Positions 26,489 to 36,082 are shown, counted from the stretch's first letter. The stretch is 64,000 nucleotides of DNA from Blastococcus sp. CT_GayMR16 (GCF_004570875.1 NZ_SPQK01000018.1:1-64000); one strand, 5' to 3'. Notes: generated from the sequence alone by a model not told the origin. Program-made: numbers and translations.

Positions 26489-27419
26489 GATCACGAGCCT
26501 CGACGTCAATGGTGATGCCGGTCTCGCGCTCGGAGACCAGCCACAAGACGTCGATCTGCTTCTGCAGGTCGAACCGTCGCAGGATCGGCCGCCGCACGGC
26601 AGGGCCGGTCGAGCCGAACCGCGGCGCGTACAGCTCCCCGCCCGTCGCCCGCGGGTCCGTCGCTGCCCGGAGCTGTGGCCGCGCCCCCTCGAAGGGCGTC
26701 ATCCCCGACCGCGCCGTGAACGCCTCGAAGAATGCCCCCACCCAGCCGGCGCCACCCTCCCGTACCGCCCGCGCCTGCAGGTCGGTGTTCGACAGCCCCG
26801 GGTGCGCGACCAGGCTCTGTGCAGTCACCCCGGCCCGGGAGAACTGCTGCTGCAGCCCCAGCCCGAAGTGGAAGTTGGCCATCTTCGCCTGCGCGTACGC
26901 CGCCCACGCCCGGTACTTCCGCCGCAGGTGCGGATCCGCCGGATCGAGGCGCCGCGCCCGGTGCCTCGCCGTGCTCGTCACCGTCACCACCCTCGCGGCC
27001 GGCGCCCGCAACAGCGCCGGCATCAGGTGCGCGGTGAACGCCCAGTGCCCCAGGTGGTCGACGCCGAACTGCATCTCGAAGCCGTCGACCGTCGTCCGCT
27101 GCGGCATCGCCATCACCCCGGCGTTGTTCACCAGGACGTCGACCCGCTCGTGCGCGGCCAGGATCGTGGAAGCGGCGGCCGAGACCACCGACAGGTTGCC
27201 CAGGTCCAGCGGCACCACCTCCAGGCACGCCGATGGATACCGCTCCCGGATCCGGGCCTCGGCGGCCGCCGTCTTCGACGGATCCCGGGCAGCGAGGACG
27301 ACGTGCGCACCGGCGCCCGCCAGCGCGAGCGCCGTCTGGAACCCGAGCCCGCCGTTCGCGCCGGTCACCACCGCCGTCCGGCCGCTCAGGCCAGGGATGT
27401 CTCGCTCGGTCCAGGCCAT
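26484..27419 (-). CDS. Short-chain dehydrogenase/reductase
   Basis: A 311-residue SDR similar in layout to retinol-dehydrogenase-like oxidoreductases. The nucleotide loop is VVTGANGGLGFQT, the NNAG motif is VLVNNAGVM, and the catalytic pair is Y-x-x-x-K in AYAQAK, with a serine/threonine in VTVTSTARH. The basic residue in AARDPSK after the second strand suggests NADP preference. The ATG at 27419 is preferred (AGGAC upstream); a GTG two codons earlier is possible. A TetR gene follows upstream on the same strand, so both may share control. The substrate is unknown. Confidence 0.88.
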   Translation of the reverse strand: MAWTERDIPGLSGRTAVVTGANGGLGFQTALALAGAGAHVVLAARDPSKTAAAEARIRERYPSACLEVVPLDLGNLSVVSAAASTILAAHERVDVLVNNAGVMAMPQRTTVDGFEMQFGVDHLGHWAFTAHLMPALLRAPAARVVTVTSTARHRARRLDPADPHLRRKYRAWAAYAQAKMANFHFGLGLQQQFSRAGVTAQSLVAHPGLSNTDLQARAVREGGAGWVGAFFEAFTARSGMTPFEGARPQLRAATDPRATGGELYAPRFGSTGPAVRRPILRRFDLQKQIDVLWLVSERETGITIDVEARDR

Positions 27420-27447
27420 GCCCACGTCCTGCCCACCGAGCGGCGAC

Positions 27448-28059
27448 TCAGGCCTCGCGGCGGCGGGCGGCCTTCTTGTAGCCGGCGAGCAGGTGCGCGC
27501 CCAGCTCGGTGAGCTCCTCGCGCAGCCACTCCTCCGAGACGTCGGGCGGCGCGGCGATCAGCGCACCGGCCAGCGCCTGCAGCGTCGCCGCGCCCCAGAC
27601 GGTGCCGAGCGCGGCGCCGTCCCCACCCAGCAGCATCGCCTCGACCTGCCCGCGCATCCGGGCGCCCTTCTCCACGAGACCCGGGCGGCTCATGGCCGTC
27701 GCGTCGCGGGTCAGGTACGCGGCGACCCGGCGATGCCGCAGCAGGTAGTCCACGTAGCGGGCGACGCCCGCGCCGCCGCCTCGCTGGGGCCGCAGCGCCG
27801 AGTCCGCCTCGCCCGCGAGCGCCAGGATCTCGTCGAACGCCGGCTCGACGAGGGCGAGCAGGAGGTCGTCCTTGGTGTGGAAGTGGTAGTAGACAGCCGC
27901 CTTCGTGACGCCCAGCCGATCGGCGATGTCCTGCAGGCTGGTGCCCTCGAACCCGTGCTCGCTGAACAGGTCCAGCGCCGCATCGAGGACCCGCTGCGCA
28001 CCAGCAGATCTGCCGCCCGGCGCGAGCCCGGGAGAGGGCGCCGTCGGCGAGGTGGTCAC
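27448..28059 (-). CDS. TetR-family repressor
   Basis: A 203-residue TetR regulator. The helix-turn-helix reads FEGTSLQDIADRLGVTKAAVYYHFHTKDDLL. The C-terminal ligand domain is variable. The GTG at 28059 was chosen; an upstream ATG at 28104 would place the coding sequence against the operator. It is divergent from an MMPL exporter, with two matching palindromes in between, the usual arrangement for a local repressor of an efflux pump and of itself. Confidence 0.9.
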   Translation of the reverse strand: MTTSPTAPSPGLAPGGRSAGAQRVLDAALDLFSEHGFEGTSLQDIADRLGVTKAAVYYHFHTKDDLLLALVEPAFDEILALAGEADSALRPQRGGGAGVARYVDYLLRHRRVAAYLTRDATAMSRPGLVEKGARMRGQVEAMLLGGDGAALGTVWGAATLQALAGALIAAPPDVSEEWLREELTELGAHLLAGYKKAARRREA

Positions 28060-28104
28060 GGCGTCAGAGTAATCACCGGCCACGTGACGTGTCTCATGGA
28101 CCAC

Positions 28105-28143
28105 CTAGCCGATCGGCTAGTAACATCCTTGCCGATCGGCTAG
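28105..28143. promoter_or_regulatory. Tandem TetR operators
   Basis: CTAGCCGATCGGCTAG (28105-28120) is a perfect 16-bp palindrome. GCCGATCGGCTAG (28131-28143) repeats its right-hand 13 bases, giving two sites with centres 23 bp apart, about two helical turns. Both lie between the TetR and MMPL genes, and a -10-like TAACAT sits between them. Confidence 0.75.
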
Positions 28144-28190
28144 GCGACCACGTCGTCGCGCACCCTCGTCTCAGAACCGGAGCAACACTC

Positions 28191-30392
28191 GTGGCTGTCT
28201 TCCTCCACCGTCTCGGACGCTGGGCGTTCCACCGCCGCAAGACCGTCCTGCTCGCCTGGGTCGTCGCGCTGTTCGCCCTCGGTGGCCTCGCCGGTGCCTT
28301 CGGCCGGGACGCCGACGCGCAGCTCACCATCCCCGGCGTCGAATCGGTCAACGCCCTGGAGACGCTGCAGGAGCGCTTCCCCGGCGGCGGGGCGGGCGGA
28401 GCCAGCGCACGGATCGTCTTCGCCGCCCCCGAGGGCGCCGCCGTCACCGACCCCGAGCTCACCCAGGCGATCGAGCAGTCCCTCGCCGAGGCTGCCGACG
28501 CCGACCAGGTGGCCGCCGTCAGCGACCCGTTCCAGGCCCAGGGCGTCTCCCCCGACGAGTCGACCGCCTACGCCACCGTCAGCTACGACGTCCAGGTCGA
28601 CGAGATCACCGACGACGCCCGCGCCCAGCTGCTCGACGTCGCCACCGTCGCCGAGGACGCCGGCCTGCGGGTCGAGTTCGGCGGCGAGGCCACCCAGGCC
28701 ATCCCCGCGCAGGGCGCCGCCGAGGCGGCCGGCGTCCTCGTCGCGCTCGTCGTCCTCGCGGTGACCTTCGGGTCCCTGCTCGCCGCCGGACTCCCCCTGC
28801 TGACCGCACTCATCGGCGTCGGCGTCGGCATGGCGGGCGTACTGGCCCTCTCGTCGGTCATCGACCTGACCGCGACCACCCCGACGCTCGGCCTGATGAT
28901 CGGCCTGGCCGTCGGCATCGACTACGCGCTGTTCATCAGCATCCGGCACAAGGAGCAGCTGGCCGCCGGGGTCGATCCTCGGGAGTCCGCCGGCCGCGCC
29001 GTCGGCACCGCGGGCAGCGCGGTCGTGTTCGCCGGGCTCACGGTGATGATCGCGCTCGCCGGGCTGACCGTCGTCGGCATCCCGTTCCTCACCTCGATGG
29101 GCCTGGTGGCCGCCGGAATGGTCGGCGTCGCCGTCCTCATCGCGCTGACGCTGGTCCCGGCGATGCTCGGCTTCGCCGGGAACCGGTTCGACCGCTGGAA
29201 GGTCCCGGGCCTGGGCCGCCGACAGGCCGCGCTGGCGACCAAGGAGTCGGCCGGCACCCGCTGGGCCCGCACGGTCACGCGCCGTCCCCTGATCGTCCTG
29301 CTGGCAGGCATCATCGGACTCGGCGTCGTGGCCCTGCCGACACTGGACCTGCGCCTCGGCCTCCCCAGCGAGGGCGACCTGGGCGCGGAGACCTCGCAGC
29401 GGCAGGCCTACGACCTGCTCGCCGAGGGCTTCGGCCCCGGGTTCAACGGTCCGCTCACCGTGCTCGTCGACGCGGTCGACGCCGACGACCCGCAGACCGC
29501 GTTCGCCGACACGGCCGCCGCGATCGGGGAGCTGGACGGCGTCGCCGCCGTCAGCCCGGCGATCCCGAACGAGGCCGACGACACCGCCATCATCTCGGTG
29601 ATCCCGGACGCCGGGCCGGCCGACGCGGGCACCGAGGACCTCGTCACAGACATCCGCGACCTGCGCCCGGGGCTGACCGAGGACACCGGCTCCGAGCTGG
29701 CGGTCACCGGCAACACCGCGCTCGGCATCGACATCTCCGAGAAGCTCGGCGACGCGCTGCCGGTGTTCCTCCTCGTCGTCGTCGGCCTGGCGTTCCTGCT
29801 GATGCTGGCGTTCCGCTCGATCCTGGTGCCGATCAAGGCGGTGCTCGGCTTCCTGCTCAGCCTGGCCGCCACCTTCGGCGCGCTCGTCGCCGTGTTCCAG
29901 TGGGGTTGGCTCGCCGACCTGCTCGGCGTCGAGCAGACCGGGCCGGTACTGAGCTTCCTGCCGATCCTGCTCATCGGCCTGCTGTTCGGACTGGCCATGG
30001 ACTACGAGGTCTTCCTCGTCAGCCGGATGCGGGAGGAGCACGTGCACGGCGCCGAGCCGAAGGAAGCGGTGATCGGCGGCTTCCGCCACGGCGCCCGGGT
30101 GGTGACGGCGGCCGCGCTCATCATGGGCTCGGTGTTCGGCGGCTTCATCCTCGGCCACGACGCGACCATCAAGAGCATCGGCTTCGCGCTCGCCTTCGGT
30201 GTGCTGGTCGACGCGTTCGTCGTCCGCATGGCGATCGTGCCCGCGGTGATGACCCTGCTGGGCAAGGCCGCCTGGTGGCTGCCGCGCTGGCTGGACCGGG
30301 CGCTGCCGGACGTCGACATCGAGGGCGCCGCCCTGGAGCGCCACACGCCCGCGCGGGCACCCGAGCAGGAACTCGTCAGCGCACAGCGGTGA
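28191..30392 (+). CDS. MMPL-family (RND) transporter
   Basis: A 733-residue transporter with the two-fold MMPL layout: a first helix, a soluble loop, five to six helices, then a repeat. Proton-relay motifs are visible as GLAVGIDYALFI and GLAMDYEVFL. MMPL proteins export lipids or drugs using the proton gradient. The GTG at 28191 was chosen for its GGAG-like site and because the first amphipathic and membrane helices follow at once. It is probably induced when the divergent TetR releases its operators. It ends just before a strong terminator. Confidence 0.92.
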   Translation: MAVFLHRLGRWAFHRRKTVLLAWVVALFALGGLAGAFGRDADAQLTIPGVESVNALETLQERFPGGGAGGASARIVFAAPEGAAVTDPELTQAIEQSLAEAADADQVAAVSDPFQAQGVSPDESTAYATVSYDVQVDEITDDARAQLLDVATVAEDAGLRVEFGGEATQAIPAQGAAEAAGVLVALVVLAVTFGSLLAAGLPLLTALIGVGVGMAGVLALSSVIDLTATTPTLGLMIGLAVGIDYALFISIRHKEQLAAGVDPRESAGRAVGTAGSAVVFAGLTVMIALAGLTVVGIPFLTSMGLVAAGMVGVAVLIALTLVPAMLGFAGNRFDRWKVPGLGRRQAALATKESAGTRWARTVTRRPLIVLLAGIIGLGVVALPTLDLRLGLPSEGDLGAETSQRQAYDLLAEGFGPGFNGPLTVLVDAVDADDPQTAFADTAAAIGELDGVAAVSPAIPNEADDTAIISVIPDAGPADAGTEDLVTDIRDLRPGLTEDTGSELAVTGNTALGIDISEKLGDALPVFLLVVVGLAFLLMLAFRSILVPIKAVLGFLLSLAATFGALVAVFQWGWLADLLGVEQTGPVLSFLPILLIGLLFGLAMDYEVFLVSRMREEHVHGAEPKEAVIGGFRHGARVVTAAALIMGSVFGGFILGHDATIKSIGFALAFGVLVDAFVVRMAIVPAVMTLLGKAAWWLPRWLDRALPDVDIEGAALERHTPARAPEQELVSAQR

Positions 30393-30393
30393 G

Positions 30394-30444
30394 AACGGCA
30401 ATGAGGGCCGTCCGGACGTCGTCCGGGCGGCCCTCGTTGCCGTT
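30394..30444. terminator. Bidirectional terminator
   Basis: A 17-bp stem with one mismatch (30394-30410 with 30428-30444) and a 17-base GC-rich loop starts 1 nt after the MMPL stop and ends before the convergent membrane protein stop. Confidence 0.8.
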
Positions 30445-30448
30445 CAGC

Positions 30449-31219
30449 TCAGGCCGCCACCTGGCCCGACGCCCGCATCGGCCCAGCCTCGTCGTACCCA
30501 CCGCTTCCGCCGGCCTTCATGAGCAGCACGACGCTCGCGGCGAGCACCCAGATCAGCAGCAGCAGGAAGCCGGCGAATCCGACGAAGCCCAGGGCGCCTT
30601 CGTCGTCCGTGCTCTGGAAGACGCCGAGCACACTGACCAGCAGCGACAGGGCGGCGAGGGCCGACAGCCAGCCGAGCCACGCCGGAAGTGCCCGAGTGGT
30701 CAGGATGGCCGCGGCGATGGCGGCGAACAAGGCCGTGCCCGGGACGACGGTCGAGGCGCCCACCCAGTCGTCGAGCACGGCCAGCGCCGGCAGCGCCGCC
30801 GCGTCACCCTCAGTCGCGCCCTTCACGAATGCCAGGTAGATCCCTTCGGACACGAGGATCATCGCCACGAACGCCGCTCCGGCGATGGCGACCAGCCCGG
30901 ACAGCATCCCGGCCGGGCCTTCCCACCGGCGCAGCCTGCTCCACAGCCCCGCCAGGAACACGAAGAAGGCGAGGTCGGCGAGGAAGCCGAGGAGCAGCGA
31001 CATCTGGTGACCGCTCTCGTCGGCGGTGATCTCCTCCGCGATCCGCTCGGCGGCGACGTCGGACCCCGGGGTGTCCGGTGTGAAGAAGCTGGCCACGATG
31101 AGGACGATGAACACGAGCCCTGCGATGCCGGCGATGCTGTCCCACTTCCGTCCGTCGCCGCCGTGACCGTGGCCCACGACCGCGGGGCCCCCCGTCTGCG
31201 ATCCAGGTCTGGTCTCCAT
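30449..31219 (-). CDS. Hypothetical multi-pass membrane protein
   Basis: A 256-residue protein I cannot assign to a family. After a Gly/His-rich N terminus it has about six membrane helices (from IAGIAGLVFIVLIVASFF to FLLLLIWVLAASVVLLM) and a short soluble tail. One acidic loop follows the first helix. It is preceded on the minus strand by 121 bases with a hairpin and a CCGGAATTCCGG palindrome (31317-31328). It is not clearly in an operon. Confidence 0.75.
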   Translation of the reverse strand: METRPGSQTGGPAVVGHGHGGDGRKWDSIAGIAGLVFIVLIVASFFTPDTPGSDVAAERIAEEITADESGHQMSLLLGFLADLAFFVFLAGLWSRLRRWEGPAGMLSGLVAIAGAAFVAMILVSEGIYLAFVKGATEGDAAALPALAVLDDWVGASTVVPGTALFAAIAAAILTTRALPAWLGWLSALAALSLLVSVLGVFQSTDDEGALGFVGFAGFLLLLIWVLAASVVLLMKAGGSGGYDEAGPMRASGQVAA

Positions 31220-31340
31220 GACGACACCCCTTCCGACTCCGGGATCAGCCTCGGTCGGGGCTGACCTGGCACGGAAGTGTGGACCTGTTGACCCAGTCGT
31301 GGTGGCGCTTCGATCGCCGGAATTCCGGGGATTTTCGGCG

Positions 31341-32474
31341 TCAGCTCAGTGCGTCGTACACCGCGCTCACGTACGCATCCGCACGGTCGCTGCCGAGGAT
31401 GCCCGGCGCCATCTTGTTCATCATGTAGCTGATCGTCAGGCGGCGGTCGAGATCCAGGATGATCATCGAGCCGCCCCAGCCACCCCAGTAGAAGGTGCGC
31501 CCCGAAGGCACGTACGGGACGACGGGCGACCCGAGGCAGTAGCCGATCCCGAAGCGGAACGGCTCCCCCAGCACCAGGTCGACGCCGTCGGACTGCTGGT
31601 CGAACACCAGGTCGATCGTCTTCTGCGAGAGCAGCCGGCGACCCCCGGCCTCCCCGCCCAGCGACATCACCCGCATCACGTCCAGTACGCCGCGGGCGTT
31701 CGAGTGCCCGTTCAACGCACCCAGATCGGCAGCCCGCCAAACCGGTGAGTTCGCCGCCTTCGCCGACGCCACCGGCCCGGTGTAGGTCTTCACCATCACC
31801 GACTCCGGGTCGAGCGTCCGCGGGTCCTCCTCCGGGCGCGGCGGCGGCACGACCGGCGCGATCCGGCCGACGTCCCGCTCGCGAGCACCGATCTGGAAGT
31901 CCGCGCCCAGCGGGCCCGCGATCTCGTCCGCCACGAACTGCTTGAACGTGGTGTTGGTGATCCGCCTGATCACCTCGCCGACCAGGTGCCCCTGGTTGTT
32001 GGCGTGGTAGCCCGACGCCGTGCCCGGCTCCCACCACGGCCGCTGCATCGCCAGCCGCTCGGTCGAGGTCTCCCAGTCGTACATGTCCTTGATCGAGAAC
32101 GGCTGGTCCCAGCCCGAGACGCCCGACGTGTGCGACATCAGGTGCCGCACCTTGATGTCCTTCTTCCCCTTGGCCGCGAACTCCGGCCAGTAGTCGCCCA
32201 CCGGCGCGTAGACGTCCAGCTCGCCGCGCTCGACCAGCATCAGCGCCGCCAGCGACAGCACGGTCTTCGTCGTCGACCAGACGTTGACGATCGTGTCCTG
32301 GGTCCACGGCGTGGCCCGCTCCGTGTCCCGGTAGCCGCCCCACAGGTCGACGACGGTCTCCCCGTCGAGGTCCACGGCGACCGACGCACCCAGCTCCTCG
32401 GCGTCCAGGTGACGCTCCAGCGCCTCCCGCACCCCGGCGAACCGGTCGTCGCAGCTGCCCTGGACCTCGGCCAT
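31341..32474 (-). CDS. Serine hydrolase, class C beta-lactamase/esterase fold
   Basis: A 377-residue protein of the beta-lactamase-related family, usually esterases in this size class. The nucleophile motif S-x-x-K is S67TTK in NVWSTTKTVL, the Y-x-N-like motif is YHAN in SGYHANNQG, and HTSG follows the active-site helix. No signal peptide is seen, so it is probably cytoplasmic. The ATG at 32474 has GGAGGGGG upstream. A fused acyl-CoA dehydrogenase gene precedes it by 137 bases on the same strand, consistent with a role in lipid or sterol-like breakdown. Confidence 0.88.
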   Translation of the reverse strand: MAEVQGSCDDRFAGVREALERHLDAEELGASVAVDLDGETVVDLWGGYRDTERATPWTQDTIVNVWSTTKTVLSLAALMLVERGELDVYAPVGDYWPEFAAKGKKDIKVRHLMSHTSGVSGWDQPFSIKDMYDWETSTERLAMQRPWWEPGTASGYHANNQGHLVGEVIRRITNTTFKQFVADEIAGPLGADFQIGARERDVGRIAPVVPPPRPEEDPRTLDPESVMVKTYTGPVASAKAANSPVWRAADLGALNGHSNARGVLDVMRVMSLGGEAGGRRLLSQKTIDLVFDQQSDGVDLVLGEPFRFGIGYCLGSPVVPYVPSGRTFYWGGWGGSMIILDLDRRLTISYMMNKMAPGILGSDRADAYVSAVYDALS

Positions 32475-32611
32475 GGAACCCCCTCCGGACGGCGGGACAC
32501 CGATGTCGCGCCGTCGGCGATCAGACCACGACCCCACCGTGCTCACAACGGCGGTGCAACGTTCGCGCCCTTCGCCCCGGCAAGGCGCGGGACTTGCCCG
32601 AGGCGAGCGGG

Positions 32612-34753
32612 CTACTTGTTCAGCGGGTCCCGTGGCAGGCCGAGGATCCGCTCGGCGATCACGTTGCGGGTGATCTCCGAGGTGCCGCCGGCGATCGTCG
32701 ACGACCGGTTGCTGAGGTAGCCCATGGCCAGGCCGTCCTCCGCCCCCGATACCGCATCCAGACCCGCCAACGAGACCGCCAACTCGGTCAGCCGCTGCGA
32801 GTGCTCCGCCCCGGCCAGCTTGGTCACGTTGCCCTCCGGCCCCGGACCGGATCCGGCGACCGCACGGGCCACCTGACGCAGGTTCACCAGCTCGAGCCCC
32901 TGCTCGACGGCGATCAGATGCGCGATCTCGCCGCGTACGGCGGAGGAGGCACCGAACCGCGACGCGAGTGGGATCAGCTGGTCGGCGGTGAATCGGCCGG
33001 GAAGGCCACCGCCGATGCTCACCCGCTCGTTGCCCAGCGTCGTCCGCGCGACGGCCCAGCCGTTGTTCACCTCACCCACGACGTCGGTGTCCGGCACGAA
33101 CACGTCGTCGAAGAAGACCTCGTTGAAGTGGGACTCACCGTTGAGCTGGCGCAGCGGCCGGACCTCGACGCCCTTCGCCTTCATGTCGATGACCACCGCG
33201 GTGATGCCCTTGTGCTTGGCCGCCGTCGGGTCGGTCCGGATCGTCGCCAGGCCGAAGCTCGACACGTGCGCCCCGCTGGTCCACACCTTCTGCCCGGTGA
33301 CCAGCCAGCCACCCTCGACCTGCACGCCCCGCGTCTGCACGGCGGCGGCGTCGGAGCCGGCGCCGGGCTCGCTGAACAGCTGGCACCACACGACCCCGTT
33401 CGCCAGCGTCGTCGGCACCCAGCGGTCGATCTGCTCCTGCGTCGCGGTCTGGGTCAGCGTCAGCAGCACCCAACCGGTGATCCCCAGGTTGGGCGTCTCG
33501 ACGGCGGCGAGCTCCTCCTCGATCACCAGCTGCTCGACCGGGCTCGCGCCGCGGCCGAACGGCGGCGGCCAGTGCGGCACCAGGTAGCCACTCTCGGCGA
33601 TCGCGCGACGGCGGTCGGTCTCCGGGGTCGCGCGGTAGGTGTCGACGAACGCCCGCGCCGCGGCCCGGTACTCCTCGGCCTCGGGCGGCAGGTCCACCCC
33701 GTAGGCGCGGCGCACGCCGGACTCGGTCAGGCCGTAGAGCACCTCGGTCGGGTCGCCGGCGGCCGCGAGCAGGTTCCGCAGGCTGACGGCGCGACGCAGG
33801 TAGAGGTGCGCGTCGTGCTCCCAGGTGAAGCCGATGCCGCCGTGGATCTGGATGTTCTTCTGCGCGTTCTCGACGTAGGAGGTGAACGCCAGCTCGCCGG
33901 CGCCAGCGGCGGCCAGCTCGGCCTGGTCGCCGGACGCGGCGCGGGCGGCGTCCCAGCTGACGGCGACCGCCAGCTCGAGGCGGATGAGCATGTCGGCCAG
34001 TGCGTGCTTGATCGCCTGGAAGCCGCCGATGATCCGGCCGAACTGCTCCCGCACCTTCGCGTACTCCAGCGCCGCGTCCAGCGTCGCCCGCGCGCCACCG
34101 GCGGCCTCCGCGGCCGCGACCGTGCGCAGCACCCGCAACGCCACCGCGGCACCGCCCGCCACGACGGCGTCCGCCGCGACCGCGACGCCCGAGAACGTGA
34201 CCGTCCCGAAGCCCAGCGCCGGGTCCAGCGGCTTCTCCGAGTGCACCGTCACGCCGTCGGCAGCGGCGTCGACGAGCACCAGGTCGTCCCTGACCCGGAC
34301 CAGCAGCAGCGTGGCGGCAGAGCCCGCCAGCAGGCCGGACGCCTCGCCGGTCAGCGTCCCGCCGTCCTGGGTCACCGATCCGCTGAGCGCGACCCCGGCG
34401 ACGACCGATCCGTCGGCCAGCCCGGCCAGGTGGCTCTTCCGCTGCGCGTCCGTGCCCGCCTCGACCAGCGTCGCGGAGGCGACGACCGACGGCAGGAACG
34501 GTGCCGGGGAGATGGCGTAGCCGAGCTCGTCGGCGACCACCGCGGCCTCGGCCAGGCCGTAGCCCGACCCGCCGAACTCCTCGGGGACGTGCAGGCCGAC
34601 CCAGCCCTGGGCGGCGATCTTCTGCCACAGCGCGGCGGGGTCGCCGGAGCCCTCCAGCGCGGCCCGCGCGTGCGCACGCAGCCCGTTGGACGTCGAGAAC
34701 GAGCGGACGACGTCGCCGAGTTCGCGATGGTCGTCGGTGATGGCGAGGGGCAC
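32612..34753 (-). CDS. Fused two-domain acyl-CoA dehydrogenase (FadE34-like)
   Basis: A 713-residue protein containing two acyl-CoA dehydrogenase modules. The N-terminal module (1-~340) has EYAKVREQFGRIIGGFQAI and IHGGIGFTWEHD. The C-terminal module (~350-713) has QLFSEPGAGSDAA, GWLVTGQKVWTSGAH and the terminal IAGGTSEITRNVIAERILGLP. Similar ~700-residue fusions such as mycobacterial FadE34 act on steroid side-chain CoA thioesters; this substrate is a guess. The GTG at 34753 with GGAAGG upstream is preferred over an earlier ATG. It oxidises an acyl-CoA with FAD, passing electrons to ETF. Confidence 0.88.
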   Translation of the reverse strand: MPLAITDDHRELGDVVRSFSTSNGLRAHARAALEGSGDPAALWQKIAAQGWVGLHVPEEFGGSGYGLAEAAVVADELGYAISPAPFLPSVVASATLVEAGTDAQRKSHLAGLADGSVVAGVALSGSVTQDGGTLTGEASGLLAGSAATLLLVRVRDDLVLVDAAADGVTVHSEKPLDPALGFGTVTFSGVAVAADAVVAGGAAVALRVLRTVAAAEAAGGARATLDAALEYAKVREQFGRIIGGFQAIKHALADMLIRLELAVAVSWDAARAASGDQAELAAAGAGELAFTSYVENAQKNIQIHGGIGFTWEHDAHLYLRRAVSLRNLLAAAGDPTEVLYGLTESGVRRAYGVDLPPEAEEYRAAARAFVDTYRATPETDRRRAIAESGYLVPHWPPPFGRGASPVEQLVIEEELAAVETPNLGITGWVLLTLTQTATQEQIDRWVPTTLANGVVWCQLFSEPGAGSDAAAVQTRGVQVEGGWLVTGQKVWTSGAHVSSFGLATIRTDPTAAKHKGITAVVIDMKAKGVEVRPLRQLNGESHFNEVFFDDVFVPDTDVVGEVNNGWAVARTTLGNERVSIGGGLPGRFTADQLIPLASRFGASSAVRGEIAHLIAVEQGLELVNLRQVARAVAGSGPGPEGNVTKLAGAEHSQRLTELAVSLAGLDAVSGAEDGLAMGYLSNRSSTIAGGTSEITRNVIAERILGLPRDPLNK

Positions 34754-34918
34754 GGGCGCACAACCTTCCGGCCGGCCGCACCCCGGCTCTCCGGGCGGGC
34801 ACACGGCTCTGATAGAAGTTTTACCGTAATCCATACGATTGCTTGTTCACCAGTCGTTCACACCAGCTCCTTCCCGGGCTAGCGTGCGAAGCGGTACTGC
34901 CGAGCAGAGGAGCACGAC

Positions 34919-36016
34919 ATGGTCCTGCGAGTGGGCGTCATCGGCGTCGGCTGGGGGCAGCTCGTGCACGTCCCCGCCTTCCGGGCCGTCGAGGAGTTCG
35001 AGGTCGTCGCGCTCTGCGGTCGCCGGCAGTCCTCGGTCGAGAAGGCCGGCGGCCGGCTCGGCATCGAGGACTTCACCACCGACTGGGAGGCGTTCGTCAA
35101 GCGGCCCGACCTCGACGTCATCTCGATCAGCGCCCCCGTGGGCATGCACCGGGCGATGCTCCTGGCGGCCCTCGCCGCCGGCAAGCACGTGCTGTGCGAG
35201 AAGCCCCTGTCGATGGACGGCAAGGAGGGCTGGGAGATGGTCCAGGCCGCCGAGGGCTCGGGCCTGGTCACGGGCGTGTGCTTCGAGAACCGCTTCAATC
35301 CGCAGCGCCTCGCCCTCTGGGACTTCATCGCCGCCGGCGGCCTCGGCACGCCGTACTTCGCGAGCGTGCTGCGCACCGCGCCGTACTGGCACCCCAGCCG
35401 CCCCGAGCAGTCGGAGTGGATGTACCTCCAGGAGGAGGGCGGCGGCTACCTCAACGGCATGGCCTCCCACGAGCTGGACTACCTCCAGACCATTCTCGGC
35501 CGCGCTGTCGCGGTGGCCGCCGACGTGCGCACCGTGGTGAAGGAGCGTCCCCGCGAGGACGGTTCGGTCCTGCAGGTCGACGCCGACGACACGTCGTCCC
35601 TGATCCTGCGGCTGGAGTCCGGGGCGCTGGCCACCGTCTCGACGTCGGTCGTCGGGCTGCACGCCAACAGCGCGGGCTTCGAGCTGCTCGGCAGCGACAA
35701 CACCGTCCGCGCGGAGCTCGACGCGAACGGCGAGCCGGTCTTCTTCCACGGCGGCGCCGGCGACGTGGGCGTCGTCCCGCTGGAGATCCCGGCCCGGCCG
35801 CTGCGCAGCGGCGTCGAGTGGCCGGCGGGCAAGGTGTCCTCGGCCTCCCGGCACGCGATGGCCGTGATGCTCGAGGAGTGGCTGCCGGCGTTCGAGGGCA
35901 AGCCGTCCCGCGTCCCGACCGTCCGCGACGGCTGGCGTACCCAGCGGCTCATCGACGCCGCCCGCGAGTCCTCCGGCGGCGGCGGCTGGATCGACCTGCC
36001 GGAGAGCGGCACCTAG
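34919..36016 (+). CDS. Gfo/Idh/MocA-family oxidoreductase
   Basis: A 365-residue NAD(P)-dependent dehydrogenase of the Gfo/Idh/MocA family, which usually oxidises sugars or polyols. The Rossmann motif is LRVGVIGVGWGQL, and the family signature is VLCEKPLSMDGKEGWEM with the catalytic lysine of EKP. The C-terminal alpha/beta domain is full length. The ATG at 34919 has AGAGGAG upstream. It is divergent from the acyl-CoA dehydrogenase and ends at a terminator. The substrate is unknown. Confidence 0.92.
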   Translation: MVLRVGVIGVGWGQLVHVPAFRAVEEFEVVALCGRRQSSVEKAGGRLGIEDFTTDWEAFVKRPDLDVISISAPVGMHRAMLLAALAAGKHVLCEKPLSMDGKEGWEMVQAAEGSGLVTGVCFENRFNPQRLALWDFIAAGGLGTPYFASVLRTAPYWHPSRPEQSEWMYLQEEGGGYLNGMASHELDYLQTILGRAVAVAADVRTVVKERPREDGSVLQVDADDTSSLILRLESGALATVSTSVVGLHANSAGFELLGSDNTVRAELDANGEPVFFHGGAGDVGVVPLEIPARPLRSGVEWPAGKVSSASRHAMAVMLEEWLPAFEGKPSRVPTVRDGWRTQRLIDAARESSGGGGWIDLPESGT

Positions 36017-36019
36017 ACC

Positions 36020-36059
36020 CGGGCGAGGGCCGGACGACGCACTCTCCGGCCCTCGCCCG
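36020..36059. terminator. Bidirectional terminator
   Basis: CGGGCGAGGGCCGGA (36020-36034) and TCCGGCCCTCGCCCG (36045-36059) form a perfect 15-bp stem with a 10-base loop, followed by TT, between the convergent MocA-like and SRPBCC-like genes. Confidence 0.8.
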
Positions 36060-36082
36060 TTCCAACTCCGATCACGTCGACG

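Noticed and set aside
34845-34861. Direct repeat GTTCAC-cagtc-GTTCAC before the MocA-like gene
   Set aside because: It is short and not palindromic; it does not match the steroid regulator (KstR) site expected if the adjacent fused dehydrogenase were sterol-controlled.
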